Assembly: GCA_014239365.1 (NCBI GenBank)
Contig: JAAZZB010000006.1
Coordinates: 93,040 to 157,039 of the forward strand
DNA from: Verrucomicrobiia bacterium
Lineage (GTDB): Bacteria; Verrucomicrobiota; Verrucomicrobiia; Limisphaerales; UBA1100
Direction: 5' to 3'
DNA: 64,000 nt
Shown here in pieces: positions 37,501-46,549 of the stretch. The position numbers and the translations under genes are program-made. Every line of letters begins with the position of its first letter. The stretch's first letter is position 1. The notes beneath the pieces were generated by a model, which worked only from the letters and a program-made list of their open reading frames with translations, did no database searches and was not told the DNA's origin.

Positions 37501-38658
37501 TCAGCGATTCGACCGGAAGCGACCCGGTGGCAGGCTGAATTGTCGTTGAAAGGCCCGCACCATGACTTCCAAATGTTGATAGCCCGTGCGCTCAGCGATG
37601 GCGGCGAGGGGGTAATCGGTTTCGATGAGCAATCGCCGAACGTGTTCCAGCCGCGCGCGGCGTATCTCGGCCGCGGGCGTGCGGCCAAGGGCTTGGGTGA
37701 ACCGATGCTCCAACGAACGCCGCGACACGAAGAGCGCCTTTTGCAAATCACTAACCTTCAGCGGTTCGGTCGAATGATCGCGGATGTGTCGCAACGCAGC
37801 GGCCACGAGAGGATCTTCCACCGCGGCGGTATCGGTGGATTGCCGCTGCACCACCCCCACCGGCGGCACGTGGATTGGCTTCGCGGGCGCGCGACGTCCA
37901 GACATCAATCGATCCAACAACGCCGCCGCCTCGCGGCCCACGCGCAGTGGCGATTGATCAATGTTCGACATCGGCACGGGTGCCAGCGAATTCATCACCG
38001 AATCGTGCTCGGCACACAGCACCGCCAAATCGTCCGGCACGAGCAACCCATTCGCGCTGCACGCGGCGATGACTTCGCGCCCGACTTCGCCGTTCCAAAC
38101 CAGCAACGCCGTCGGATGCCGCAAGCCGCGCAGCCAGTCGACCAGCCGTTGGCGCTGCTGATGCAAAGGCCGACGATGCTCCCTCGATTTGCCAGAAAAC
38201 GAAACGCACTCAAAACCCGCCGCGCGCGTGGCGATGGCAAACTCCGCGCCGAGCACATCCGCATAACGCGGCTGCCCCACCGGTCCCACGTAAGCGAATG
38301 ACCGAAACCCTTTCTCCACAAAATGACTCGCCGCCAACCGCGCGCACGCCGATTCATCGGAGGACACCCGCGGGATGGCGCGGCTGTGCTCGCCCTGCCA
38401 CGAAACATTGACCGCCGACAACCCGCGCCGCCGAAGCGCCCGTTCCTGCGCGCGATCCACCAACCGCAGGATAACCCCATCCCCGCGCCAACCCTTCGGC
38501 AACTGCATCGTCTCCAGCAACCCGCGCGGTTCGATATGCAAATCCCACGGCCCGTGCTCGCGCGCATAATCCGCCACGCCCCGCAACAACTGCCGATGCC
38601 ACTCACTCGTCGTCTGCACCAACAACGCCACCCGCCGAGTTTTCCGTTTCCGCGCCAC
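37501..38658 (-). CDS. XylR-type regulator (sugar-binding-like sensor plus AraC HTH)
   Basis: A 385-residue protein with GTG start at 38658. The N-terminal 250 residues resemble a periplasmic-binding-protein/LacI-like sensor (VALLVQTTSEWHRQLLRGVA, FVEKGFRSFAYVGP, LAVLCAEHDSVMNSLAPVPM). The C-terminal AraC-type domain carries two HTHs (LKVSDLQKALFVSRRSLEH; YPLAAIAERTGYQHLEVMVR). XylR of enteric bacteria binds xylose with this sensor; here the adjacent operon suggests an aminophosphonate ligand (inference). It is divergent from phnA, with paired palindromes in the shared 96-bp gap that fit its expected operator spacing. Confidence 0.85.
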   Translation of the reverse strand: MARKRKTRRVALLVQTTSEWHRQLLRGVADYAREHGPWDLHIEPRGLLETMQLPKGWRGDGVILRLVDRAQERALRRRGLSAVNVSWQGEHSRAIPRVSSDESACARLAASHFVEKGFRSFAYVGPVGQPRYADVLGAEFAIATRAAGFECVSFSGKSREHRRPLHQQRQRLVDWLRGLRHPTALLVWNGEVGREVIAACSANGLLVPDDLAVLCAEHDSVMNSLAPVPMSNIDQSPLRVGREAAALLDRLMSGRRAPAKPIHVPPVGVVQRQSTDTAAVEDPLVAAALRHIRDHSTEPLKVSDLQKALFVSRRSLEHRFTQALGRTPAAEIRRARLEHVRRLLIETDYPLAAIAERTGYQHLEVMVRAFQRQFSLPPGRFRSNR

Positions 38659-38675
38659 GCCCCACCAAACCGCCC

Positions 38676-38705
38676 TTTGCGCAAAACATCAATTTAATTG
38701 CGCAA
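38676..38705. promoter_or_regulatory. Twin palindromic operator between regulator and phnA
   Basis: A palindrome TTTGCGCAAA (38676-38685) and a second core TTGCGCAA (38698-38705) have centres 21 bp apart, two helical turns. AraC/XylR proteins often bind half-sites at this spacing. Both lie in the short gap between the divergent regulator and phnA. Confidence 0.6.
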
Positions 38706-38754
38706 ATGCTCATTGCGGTTTTGGGGTTGGGGCGGCACGGTGGGGCGCGTTGAT

Positions 38755-39993
38755 ATGGCGGATTTTTCGATAAATGGAATAGACTACCGGTTGCCCTCGG
38801 GGCCGGTGGCGGTGATTTGCGTGGATGGCTGCGAGGAGGCGTATTTGGATGTGGCGCTGGCACGGGGCCGGATGCCGCAGTTGGCGCGGATTTTGGACGG
38901 CGGCTGGCGCGGGGTGGCTCGCGGGGCGTTGCCTTCGTTTACGAATGTGAATAATGCGGCCATCGTCACGGGGGTGCCGCCGGTGGTGACGGGGTTGAGC
39001 GGGAATTTCTTTTTAGATCCGGACACGGGCGAAGAGGTGATGATGAATAGCTCGGATTTTTTGCGCTGCGAAACTTTGCTGGCCGCCGCCGCGCGTGCGG
39101 GCCGTACGGTGGCGATGGTGACGGCGAAGGAGAAGCTGCGCGATTTACTTTCGCCGGGGCTCTTTGATGAGGGCGTAACGGGGATGGCGTTTTCCGCCGA
39201 GAAAGCCGCCGAGGCGCGCGAGGCCACGCATGGCATTGGCGATGTGGAGGCGTTGGCGGGCGACACGCCTCCTATCTATAGTGGCGAGGCGAGCGTGTAT
39301 GTGCTGCGCGCGGGCGCGGCTTTGGTGGAAGCGGGCCGCGCGGATTTTTTGTATCTTTCGCTGACGGATTATATTCAACACAAATTCGCGCCGGAAGAGG
39401 AAGGCGCGCTGGAATTTTACGAAGCCCTCGACGTGCAACTCGGGCGGTTGACGGATCTTGGCTGCCGCCTCGGCATCACTGCCGACCACGGGATGAACGC
39501 CAAATGCCACGCCGACGGCACGCCGCGCGTGATTTATGTGGAGGATGTTTTGCGCGAACAATTTGGCGACGGTCACAAAGTAATTTGTCCCATCACCGAT
39601 CCGTACGTTGTGCACCACGGCGCGTTAGGTTCGTACGTGACGGTTCATCTTGCCGACCCAAATCGTGCCGAAGAAATTGCCGAATGGCTACGCACGCTCG
39701 ATGGCGTGACGGAAGTGCTGTCCAAAGCCGAAGCGGCGGAGGCATTGGAATTGCCAGCCGACCGGATCGGCGACCTCATCGTGATGAGCGCGGCGGATAC
39801 GGTCGTTGGCCGAAGCCCGGAATATCACGACCTCTCTAAACTGGATCGTCCACTGCGTTCGCACGGCGGTCGGTTTGAAACGAGGGTGCCGTTTATTTTC
39901 TCCGGGCCGCTGAACGCCGAGTACGCGGCAAAGGCTGCGGATGATCCGCGCAATTTTGATGTGTTTGATTTTGTGTGTAATGGGATCGAATGA
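38755..39993 (+). CDS. phnA: Phosphonoacetate hydrolase
   Basis: A 412-residue protein from ATG 38755. It has the alkaline-phosphatase-superfamily metal site arrangement of PhnA: Asp24 (ICVDGCEEAY), nucleophile Thr63 (PSFTNVNNAAIVTG), Asp205/His209 (SLTDYIQHK), Asp244/His245 (TADHGMN) and His370 (LRSHGGRF). All expected residues are present. The known reaction cleaves phosphonoacetate to acetate and phosphate, the last step of the oxidative AEP route. It is the first gene of a long co-directional cluster and lies beside its likely regulator. Cytoplasmic. Confidence 0.93.
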   Translation: MADFSINGIDYRLPSGPVAVICVDGCEEAYLDVALARGRMPQLARILDGGWRGVARGALPSFTNVNNAAIVTGVPPVVTGLSGNFFLDPDTGEEVMMNSSDFLRCETLLAAAARAGRTVAMVTAKEKLRDLLSPGLFDEGVTGMAFSAEKAAEAREATHGIGDVEALAGDTPPIYSGEASVYVLRAGAALVEAGRADFLYLSLTDYIQHKFAPEEEGALEFYEALDVQLGRLTDLGCRLGITADHGMNAKCHADGTPRVIYVEDVLREQFGDGHKVICPITDPYVVHHGALGSYVTVHLADPNRAEEIAEWLRTLDGVTEVLSKAEAAEALELPADRIGDLIVMSAADTVVGRSPEYHDLSKLDRPLRSHGGRFETRVPFIFSGPLNAEYAAKAADDPRNFDVFDFVCNGIE

Positions 39994-40004
39994 TGATTGA
40001 ACAA

Positions 40005-40069
40005 GGACTCGCAAGCTCGCCCCTCAAATGAGAGGCGACAGTATAATGGAGGGAGGAGCTTGCGAATCC
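40005..40069. repeat. Palindromic repeat, family C copy 1, between phnA and phnY
   Basis: The left arm GGACTCGCAAGCTCGCCCC and right arm GGAGGAGCTTGCGAATCC are imperfect complements. It occupies the gap between two cistrons of one operon. More exact copies are at 46456 and 48760. Confidence 0.75.
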
Positions 40070-40098
40070 CTTTACTAGTCCAAAAAAAGAATTTCAAA

Positions 40099-41529
40099 AT
40101 GAACGAGACTGAACAAACTAAAATACTGGAACTACCGTGCTACATCGCTGGCGAAGCAGTGGGCGGGGAATTGCTCGATGTAATTTATCCGTACACCGGC
40201 AAGGTGGCGGGGCGTGTGCGGCAGGTGGATGGCGCGGGATTGGAGCGGGCGCTGACGGCGACACAACCGGTCGAGCTGACGCGTTGGGCGCGACACGAAA
40301 TTTTGATCAACGCGCGCGGATTGTTGTCCGACCGCGCGGAGGAATTTGCACAGCTCATTCGCAGCGAGACGGGACTGTGCATGCGCGAGACGCGTTACGA
40401 GGTGGGGCGGACGCAGGATGTGCTGCAGTTCGCGGCGATGGAGGCGCTGAAGGACGACGGCCAGATTTTTTCGTGTGACATTTCGCCGCAAGGGCAGGCG
40501 CGCAAAATTTTTACAATGCGCGAGCCGTTGAAATTAGTGGCGGCCATCACGCCGTTTAATCATCCGCTCAATCAAGTGGCGCACAAACTTTCGCCGGCCA
40601 TCGCGGCGGGCGCGCCAGTGATTCTCAAACCCTCGGAGAAAACGCCGCTCACTGCGCTGCGCTTCACCGAACTGCTATACGAAGCGGGTCTGCCGCCGGA
40701 AATGCTCAGCACGATTGTCGGGCCGCTGGATTCGGTAGTCACGCCGCTCATCGCGGATGATCGCGTGGAACTGGTGAGCTTCACCGGCAGCGTGGCCATC
40801 GGCAAAACGATTTCGCGCACGGCGGGCTACAAAAAACTTTGCCTCGAGCTGGGCGGCAACTCGCCGCTCATCGTGTTGGACGATGCGGATCTTGAACTCG
40901 CCGTGAAACTCGCCGCCGAGGGGTGCTTCCGCAATTCCGGCCAACGCTGCACGGCAGTGAAGCGGCTGCTCATTCACGAGGCCCTGCTCGGCGAATTTAC
41001 CGAAGCCTTTGTGGCGAAGCTAGCGGAGTATCCCTGCGGCGATCCCGCCGATGACGCCACGCGCGTGGGCACGGTCATTGATGAAAATTCCGCCAAGTTG
41101 CTGGCGTCGCGCGTGGAAAAAGCCGTGGCCGATGGTGCGCGTGTTTTGGCCGGCGGCAATCGCGAGGGCGCGTTGCTCGAGCCCACCATCATTGCCGATG
41201 TGCCGCGTGATGCGGAGATGGTCGTGCAGGAATCCTTCGGCCCGCTTGCGCCGATTATGCCGGTGAAGGATTTGGACGACGCCATTGCGTATGCCAATGG
41301 CACGGCGTTCGGGCTGTCCTCGGGCGTGGTCACCAACAACATGGACGCCATGCTCGCGTGCGTGAAAGGCATTCGCACCGGCACGGTAAACATCAACGCC
41401 GTGCCCGGCTATCGCATCGAGAGCTCGCCGTTCGGCGGCGTGAAAGATTCCGGCCTCGGCATTAAAGAAGGTGTCATCGAATCCATCAAATATATGTCCA
41501 ACGTGAAAACTTTTTCGCTGCCATGGTAA
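40099..41529 (+). CDS. phnY: Phosphonoacetaldehyde dehydrogenase
   Basis: A 476-residue aldehyde dehydrogenase from ATG 40099 (an upstream extension would run through the repeat). Catalytic features: Asn154 in TPFNHPLNQVAHK, Lys177 (KPSEKTPL), Glu250 (LELGGNSP) and Cys284 (GQRCTAVKR). The PFNHPLNQ and GQRCTAVKR variants are typical of PhnY. It oxidises phosphonoacetaldehyde to phosphonoacetate with NAD+. It overlaps phnW by 7 bp. The order phnA-phnY-phnW reconstitutes a complete phosphonoacetate route. Confidence 0.92.
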   Translation: MNETEQTKILELPCYIAGEAVGGELLDVIYPYTGKVAGRVRQVDGAGLERALTATQPVELTRWARHEILINARGLLSDRAEEFAQLIRSETGLCMRETRYEVGRTQDVLQFAAMEALKDDGQIFSCDISPQGQARKIFTMREPLKLVAAITPFNHPLNQVAHKLSPAIAAGAPVILKPSEKTPLTALRFTELLYEAGLPPEMLSTIVGPLDSVVTPLIADDRVELVSFTGSVAIGKTISRTAGYKKLCLELGGNSPLIVLDDADLELAVKLAAEGCFRNSGQRCTAVKRLLIHEALLGEFTEAFVAKLAEYPCGDPADDATRVGTVIDENSAKLLASRVEKAVADGARVLAGGNREGALLEPTIIADVPRDAEMVVQESFGPLAPIMPVKDLDDAIAYANGTAFGLSSGVVTNNMDAMLACVKGIRTGTVNINAVPGYRIESSPFGGVKDSGLGIKEGVIESIKYMSNVKTFSLPW

Positions 41530-42647
41530 ATCAAAACGACAAACCCCTCTTCACCCCCGGCCCGCTCACCACCAGTCCCACGGTGAAAGCCGCGATGGGG
41601 CGCGACCTCGGCTCGCGCGACACAGAATTCATCGGCATCATTCACGACCTTCGCAACAGCCTGTTGCAACTCGCCGGTGTTTCGCAAGCCGATGGTTGGG
41701 AGGCGGTGCTGATGCAGGGTAGCGGCACGTTTTCGATTGAGTCGGTGCTTTCGTCCATCACACCGCCCGACGGCAAATGGCTCGTCATCATCAACGGTGC
41801 ATACGGCGAACGTATTTTGAAAATCATCAAGCGGCACGGCTTTGCCGCCGAGGCGATTCGCTGTTCGGAAAACGAATTGCCCGACCTCGCCGGCATCGCG
41901 GCAGCGCTTGGCAAAGGCGGGTTCACGCACGTTGCCGTTGTGCATTGCGAAACGACTTCCGGCATTATGAATCCCATTGCGGAGATTGGCGCGTTGGCGA
42001 AGGAGCGCGGCTGCGTTTATTTTGTCGATTCGATGAGCGCATTTGGCGGAGTGGAATTTGACTTCGCCGGCAGCCAACTCGATTGCCTCGTGTCGAGCGC
42101 CAACAAATGCGTGCAGGGCGTGCCGGGTTTTGGCTTTGCGATTTGTCGGCGCGAATTGCTGGAAGCCACCGAAGGCCACGCGCGCACCATCAGCCTCGAC
42201 CTCACTGCGCAATGGCGCGGCTTGGAGGGCAACGGTCAGTTTCGGTTTACGCCGCCGACGCACACGCTGCTTGCTTTTGCGCAGGCGTTGGGCGAGTTGG
42301 ACGAAGAAGGCGGCATCGCCGCGCGCGCCGCGCGTTACCGCGCCAACCACGATGCGTGCGTGGCGGGGATGCGCGCGATGGGCTTCACGGAATACGTTCC
42401 GGAACATTTGCAAGGCCACATCATCACGTCGTTTTTGTATCCCACGGATGATTTTGATTTCGAAGATTTTTACAATCGCTTAAACGAAAAGAGCTTCGTC
42501 ATTTATCCCGGCAAAGTGACGAAGGCCAATTGCTTCCGCATCGGCCACATCGGCCATTTGTTCCCCGCCGACACCGAAGCGCTGCTGACTGCCATCCGCG
42601 CCGTGGCCACTGAAATGAATCTGTCCATCGAGGCCAAGCCTGCATAA
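41523..42647 (+). CDS. phnW: 2-Aminoethylphosphonate:pyruvate transaminase
   Basis: A 374-residue class V PLP aminotransferase. Its opening LFTPGPLTTSPTVKAAMGRD, the HCETTSGIMNPIAEIG region, VDSMSAFGGVEFD and the PLP lysine in SSANKCVQGVPGF (Lys195) are diagnostic of PhnW. It converts AEP plus pyruvate to phosphonoacetaldehyde plus alanine. It overlaps phnY and is followed after 8 bp by a transporter gene. No phnX (phosphonatase) is present, so the aldehyde must go through PhnY and PhnA. Confidence 0.95.
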   Translation: MVNQNDKPLFTPGPLTTSPTVKAAMGRDLGSRDTEFIGIIHDLRNSLLQLAGVSQADGWEAVLMQGSGTFSIESVLSSITPPDGKWLVIINGAYGERILKIIKRHGFAAEAIRCSENELPDLAGIAAALGKGGFTHVAVVHCETTSGIMNPIAEIGALAKERGCVYFVDSMSAFGGVEFDFAGSQLDCLVSSANKCVQGVPGFGFAICRRELLEATEGHARTISLDLTAQWRGLEGNGQFRFTPPTHTLLAFAQALGELDEEGGIAARAARYRANHDACVAGMRAMGFTEYVPEHLQGHIITSFLYPTDDFDFEDFYNRLNEKSFVIYPGKVTKANCFRIGHIGHLFPADTEALLTAIRAVATEMNLSIEAKPA

Positions 42648-42655
42648 ACTTCCGT

Positions 42656-43972
42656 ATGTCCGACCCTTCTTCCACCGAGCAAGACGCGCGCTACACCCAC
42701 TGGCGCTGGCGCATCTTCTTCATCACTTGGATCGCGTACGCCGGATTTTATCTTACCCGCAAATCATTTTCCGTCGCCAAAATTGGGATGGAAAAAGATC
42801 CATCAATCAATTTGGATCCCGCAATGATGGGGGCGCTGGATGCGTCCTATCTCGTCGCCTATGCCATTGGCCAATTTGTTTGGGGCATGTCCGCCGATCG
42901 TCTGGGCACGCGCAAGGTCGTGCTCGGCGGTTTGTTAACCTCCGTCGTCGCCGGCGTGGCGATGGGTTTTTCGTCTGCCACATTAATGTTTGGCGGCTTG
43001 TTATTTGTTCAGGGCTTGGCGCAATCCACCGGTTGGGCGCCGCTTACAAAGAACGTCAGTTTTTGGTTTCCACAAAAACAGCGCGGAGTGATCTACGGAT
43101 TTTGGTCCACCAACTATGCGGTGGGCGGCTTGATCGCTGCACCCATCGCCGGATTCCTCGCGGTGTATTTTGGCCATTGGCGATATGCGTTTTGGGGGCC
43201 CGCAATTATTTTACTCGGCGTATGGGTGCTGTTTTTAATGCTTCAACGAAATCAACCCGAAGATGTGGGTTTGCCTCCGGTGGATGAAACCGAGGAAGAC
43301 AAGGTGGATGGAAATTCAGAGAGTGGCGAAGCTGAAGCAAAAGCTAATTGGTGGAAAACCTCCCTGCAAGTTTTGAAAAACAAGCAGGTGTTAATTATGG
43401 CCGCCAGTTATTTTTTTCTGAAGCCAACCCGCTACGCCATAATTTTTTGGGGACCCTATATGGTGAACAAAAAACTCGGCACCAATGAGTTGGACTCCGC
43501 CATCACCAGCGCCATCTTCGATGGGGCCGGCGTGTTGGGCGCGTTGGCGGCCGGGATTGCATCCGATAAAATTTTCAAATCCAGACGTATGCCCGTGTGT
43601 GTTGTTTCGTTGGCAGTCTTGGCCGTCACTCTGTTTATGTTCGACACCTTCACCAGCACCGGCAGTCATCTGATGATGGGCGTGTTGCTGTTCGCCATCG
43701 GGTTTTTCATTTATGGGCCGGACTCCATTTTGGCCGGCGTTGCCGCAGTGGATTTTGGCACCAGCAAAGGTGCCGGCACCTCGGCGGGCTTCATCAATGG
43801 CTGCGGCTCCATTGGCGCCATCCTGGGCGGATCGCTGCCGGGGGTCATCTACTTACATTACGGCTGGGGCACGCTGTTTAATATTCTTGGAGCATCAGTT
43901 TTTATTGCCGCCATTCTGCTTGCTACCCGCTGGAATGCGGTTCCCACCACACAATCTAAGTCACCCGCATGA
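42656..43972 (+). CDS. OPA-family MFS transporter, candidate aminophosphonate importer
   Basis: A 438-residue, 12-transmembrane protein of the organophosphate:phosphate antiporter branch of the MFS. It opens HWRWRIFFITWIAYAGFYLTRKSF with the conserved YxxR region that binds phosphate in GlpT, and has the long cytoplasmic loop around DKVDGNSESGEAEAKANWW. Family members import glycerol-3-phosphate or hexose phosphates; some cluster with phosphonate genes. Position inside the operon suggests uptake of AEP or methylated AEP (inference). It overlaps the Rieske gene by ATGA. Confidence 0.82.
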   Translation: MSDPSSTEQDARYTHWRWRIFFITWIAYAGFYLTRKSFSVAKIGMEKDPSINLDPAMMGALDASYLVAYAIGQFVWGMSADRLGTRKVVLGGLLTSVVAGVAMGFSSATLMFGGLLFVQGLAQSTGWAPLTKNVSFWFPQKQRGVIYGFWSTNYAVGGLIAAPIAGFLAVYFGHWRYAFWGPAIILLGVWVLFLMLQRNQPEDVGLPPVDETEEDKVDGNSESGEAEAKANWWKTSLQVLKNKQVLIMAASYFFLKPTRYAIIFWGPYMVNKKLGTNELDSAITSAIFDGAGVLGALAAGIASDKIFKSRRMPVCVVSLAVLAVTLFMFDTFTSTGSHLMMGVLLFAIGFFIYGPDSILAGVAAVDFGTSKGAGTSAGFINGCGSIGAILGGSLPGVIYLHYGWGTLFNILGASVFIAAILLATRWNAVPTTQSKSPA

Positions 43973-45213
43973 ATCAATCGAATGGAACGCTGAACCTTGC
44001 TGACTTGATTGCCTCGCGGCGCGAGGGACATTCGATGCCGCAAGAATTTTACACGGACGCCGCGGTGCACGTGGCGGATGTGGAGCGGATTTTTAAGCGA
44101 CAATGGGTGTTCATCGGGCACTCGTGTCAAATTATTGAAGCGGGGGAATTTTTTACGGTCACGATTGGGGACGACCCCTTGATAATTATTCGCGGCGATG
44201 ACGGCGTCATTCGCGCGCTGCATAATGTATGCCGACATCGGGGAACGCTCATCAGTCGCGAGAGCTGCGGCAAGGCGCGGCGGTTGGTTTGTCCGTATCA
44301 TCAGTGGACCTACGAACGCGATGGCAAGCTCGCTTCGTGTCGAGGGATGCACGAAATCAATCGAGACGAACATTCGCTGCTCCCCGCGCACTTGGAGGAT
44401 TTGGAGGGAATGCTCTTCGTGTGCCTCGCGGACACGCCGCCGGATTTCGTCGCCGCGCGCGAAGCGATGGCGGAAGTCGTGCGCCCGCAACGAATGGGCA
44501 AAGCGAAGGTGGCAAAGATTGTCGATTACGAGGTCGGCTCAAACTGGAAACTTGTTTGGGAAAACAACCGCGAATGCTACCACTGCAACGTCAATCACCC
44601 GCAATACATCAAAGCAAACTTCGACCATTTCAATAGCGACGACACCACGCCGCGCGTGCAGCAACGCATCACGGCCGCCGCCGAGCGACACGCCGTCCAA
44701 TGCGCGAAGAATGGGCTCGAAGTCACCCACAAAGAAACGGGCATGGCGACTTTCCCGGACCCCGATCGTGGCCTGTGGTTTTCCGCCAACCGCACCACGC
44801 TCGTCGATGGCTACGTCAGCGAAACGATGGACGGCCAACAAGTCGCGCCGCTCATGGGCGATTACACCGACGCCGACGTGGGCACGATGCGCTGCCGCAC
44901 GATGCCGAATATGTGGAACCATTCCAGCTGCGATCACGTCGTAAGCACGCGCCTTTTGCCGACCGCCGCCAACCGAACCCAAGTGCGCGTGATGTGGCTC
45001 GTGCATCCCGACGCCGAGGAGGGCCGCGATTATGATTTGGAAAAACTCATGCCCTTTTGGCAACTCACCAGCGAGCAGGATTGGGAGCTATGCGAATTCG
45101 CGCAGACTGGCATCACCTCCAGCGCCTACCGCCCGGGCCCGTATTCCACCCCCAAAGAATACAACGTCGACGCCTTCGTGCGATGGTACTTGGAGGCTTT
45201 GCAAAATGGTTAA
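43969..45213 (+). CDS. Rieske-type mononuclear iron oxygenase, quaternary ammonium N-demethylase-like
   Basis: A 414-residue alpha subunit. The Rieske 2Fe-2S cluster ligands are Cys88/His90 (NVCRHRG) and Cys108/His111 (CPYHQW), 17 residues apart. The mononuclear iron site is His205/His210 in ECYHCNVNHPQ with Asp371 in SEQDWELCE. The latter two motifs match glycine betaine monooxygenase GbcA, stachydrine demethylase and related enzymes that remove methyl groups from quaternary amines as formaldehyde. No reductase gene of the GbcB type is in the window. Substrate inferred from context: N-trimethyl-AEP. It overlaps both neighbours (4 bp upstream, 8 bp downstream). Confidence 0.88.
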   Translation: MNQSNGTLNLADLIASRREGHSMPQEFYTDAAVHVADVERIFKRQWVFIGHSCQIIEAGEFFTVTIGDDPLIIIRGDDGVIRALHNVCRHRGTLISRESCGKARRLVCPYHQWTYERDGKLASCRGMHEINRDEHSLLPAHLEDLEGMLFVCLADTPPDFVAAREAMAEVVRPQRMGKAKVAKIVDYEVGSNWKLVWENNRECYHCNVNHPQYIKANFDHFNSDDTTPRVQQRITAAAERHAVQCAKNGLEVTHKETGMATFPDPDRGLWFSANRTTLVDGYVSETMDGQQVAPLMGDYTDADVGTMRCRTMPNMWNHSSCDHVVSTRLLPTAANRTQVRVMWLVHPDAEEGRDYDLEKLMPFWQLTSEQDWELCEFAQTGITSSAYRPGPYSTPKEYNVDAFVRWYLEALQNG

Positions 45214-46438
45214 CCAACCCAAAACCGCAAACATCGTCATCGTCGGCGGCGGCGCCGTGGGGTGCGGCGTTGCGTATTCGCTGGCGAAGGCGGGCGTCGA
45301 AGATGTTTTGCTTTTGGAAAAAGAATCGACGCTCGCGGCGGCAACTTCCGGCCAAGCGGCGGGGCTCGTCGGCCAAGTGCGCAACAGCGTGGAGCGCACG
45401 CAACTCGCGATGTGGTCGGTGCAGACGTTTAGCGAATTGCAAGCAGACGACACTGCCAACCCCGGTTGGCGGCAAGTCGGCTCGCTGCGCGTGGCGCTGA
45501 ATGACGAACGCGTCGCGGAGTTTGAGGGCATGAAAGCGGTGGCGGATGAAGCCGGTTTGGAAACGGAATTCATCGACCCCACTGCCGCGCAAACACATTG
45601 GCCGCTGATGGATTTTTCCGCAGCGAAGGCGGTGCTTTGGTGCGCGTCCGATGGCTATCTGCAACCGAGCGACCTCACCATGGCGTACGTGGCGCACGCG
45701 CGGAAATTGGGCGCACAGTTTTTGACGAGCACACCCGCGCGCGAAATTCGCCTTGAGGGCGGTCGCGTCACCGGCGTGGAAACCGACGCGGGCATCATCG
45801 AATGTAAAACGGTCATCAACGCCGCGGGCGCGCACGCCTTTCACGTCGCGCAAAGCGTCGGACTCGAGCTGCCGATCGTGCCGGTGCGCCATGAATTTTT
45901 CGTGACCGTCCACGCCGATGGCCTCGTGCCCGAGCTGCCGGTGGTGCGCATTCCGGATGCCACGCTGTATTTGCGCGCGGAAACCAACGCGCTGCTCTGC
46001 GGCGGCTGGGAACCGGAAGGGCTCTCGACTGACCCGCGCGGTTTCGCGCTGACCGCCGAGCCGCCCGCTATCGAGCCGGATTACGAAGTGCTCGGTTGGT
46101 TCGCCGAACAACTCGCGCCGCACTTGCCGAAGGTAAACGATCTCGGCCTGCGCAGTGTGTTTCGCGGCTGGCCGACCTTCACGCCGGACGGCCGGTTCAT
46201 CATCGGCCCCAGCGCGCGCGTGCCCGGCTTTGTGATGGCCGGCGGCTGCAACGCCCACGGCGTCTCCGGCAGCGCGGGCATCGGTCGCCACGTCGTCGAG
46301 TCGATGTTCGAAAACGCGCCAACCGATTACGTGCGCAGCCTGTCGCCCAATCGCTTTTCTGAAAATAGCTGGGACTGGAAAACCGCCCGCCGCGACGCAC
46401 AGCATTACTACGAAACTTATTATTGTTTGGGACATTAA
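45206..46438 (+). CDS. FAD-dependent oxidoreductase 1 (DAO/sarcosine dehydrogenase-like)
   Basis: A 410-residue protein from ATG 45206, overlapping the Rieske gene by 8 bp. Dinucleotide-binding motif IVIVGGGAVGCGVAYSLAKAG; the DAO family continues with SGQAAGLVGQVRNSVERTQL, INAAGAHAFHVAQSVG, VPVRHEFFVTVH and a C-terminal GWPTFTPDGRFIIGP with GGCNAHGVSGSAGIGR. This is the fold of sarcosine and dimethylglycine dehydrogenases, which oxidise N-methyl groups or the amine carbon with FAD and pass electrons to ETF. Its role here is probably a demethylation or oxidative deamination step on methylated AEP. Confidence 0.85.
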   Translation: MVNQPKTANIVIVGGGAVGCGVAYSLAKAGVEDVLLLEKESTLAAATSGQAAGLVGQVRNSVERTQLAMWSVQTFSELQADDTANPGWRQVGSLRVALNDERVAEFEGMKAVADEAGLETEFIDPTAAQTHWPLMDFSAAKAVLWCASDGYLQPSDLTMAYVAHARKLGAQFLTSTPAREIRLEGGRVTGVETDAGIIECKTVINAAGAHAFHVAQSVGLELPIVPVRHEFFVTVHADGLVPELPVVRIPDATLYLRAETNALLCGGWEPEGLSTDPRGFALTAEPPAIEPDYEVLGWFAEQLAPHLPKVNDLGLRSVFRGWPTFTPDGRFIIGPSARVPGFVMAGGCNAHGVSGSAGIGRHVVESMFENAPTDYVRSLSPNRFSENSWDWKTARRDAQHYYETYYCLGH

Positions 46439-46455
46439 ATAAAATGCATCGACCA

Positions 46456-46520
46456 CGGACTCGCAAACTCGTCCCTCCATTGGGGCGCACAAGTTTTGGA
46501 GGGACGAGCTTGCGAGTCCG
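46456..46520. repeat. Palindromic repeat, family C copy 2, between the FAD genes
   Basis: Arms GGACTCGCAAACTCGTCCC and GGGACGAGCTTGCGAGTCC with a loop that ends AAGTTTTGGA. It splits the two FAD oxidoreductase genes, which otherwise appear to be one operon. Confidence 0.85.
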
Positions 46521-46549
46521 CGGCATGCCCGCGCGATAACTTTTAACCA

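Noticed and set aside
45113..46492. A 459-residue minus-strand open frame opposite FAD oxidoreductase 1
   Set aside because: No family motifs are present; the plus strand has complete FAD motifs and operon overlaps.
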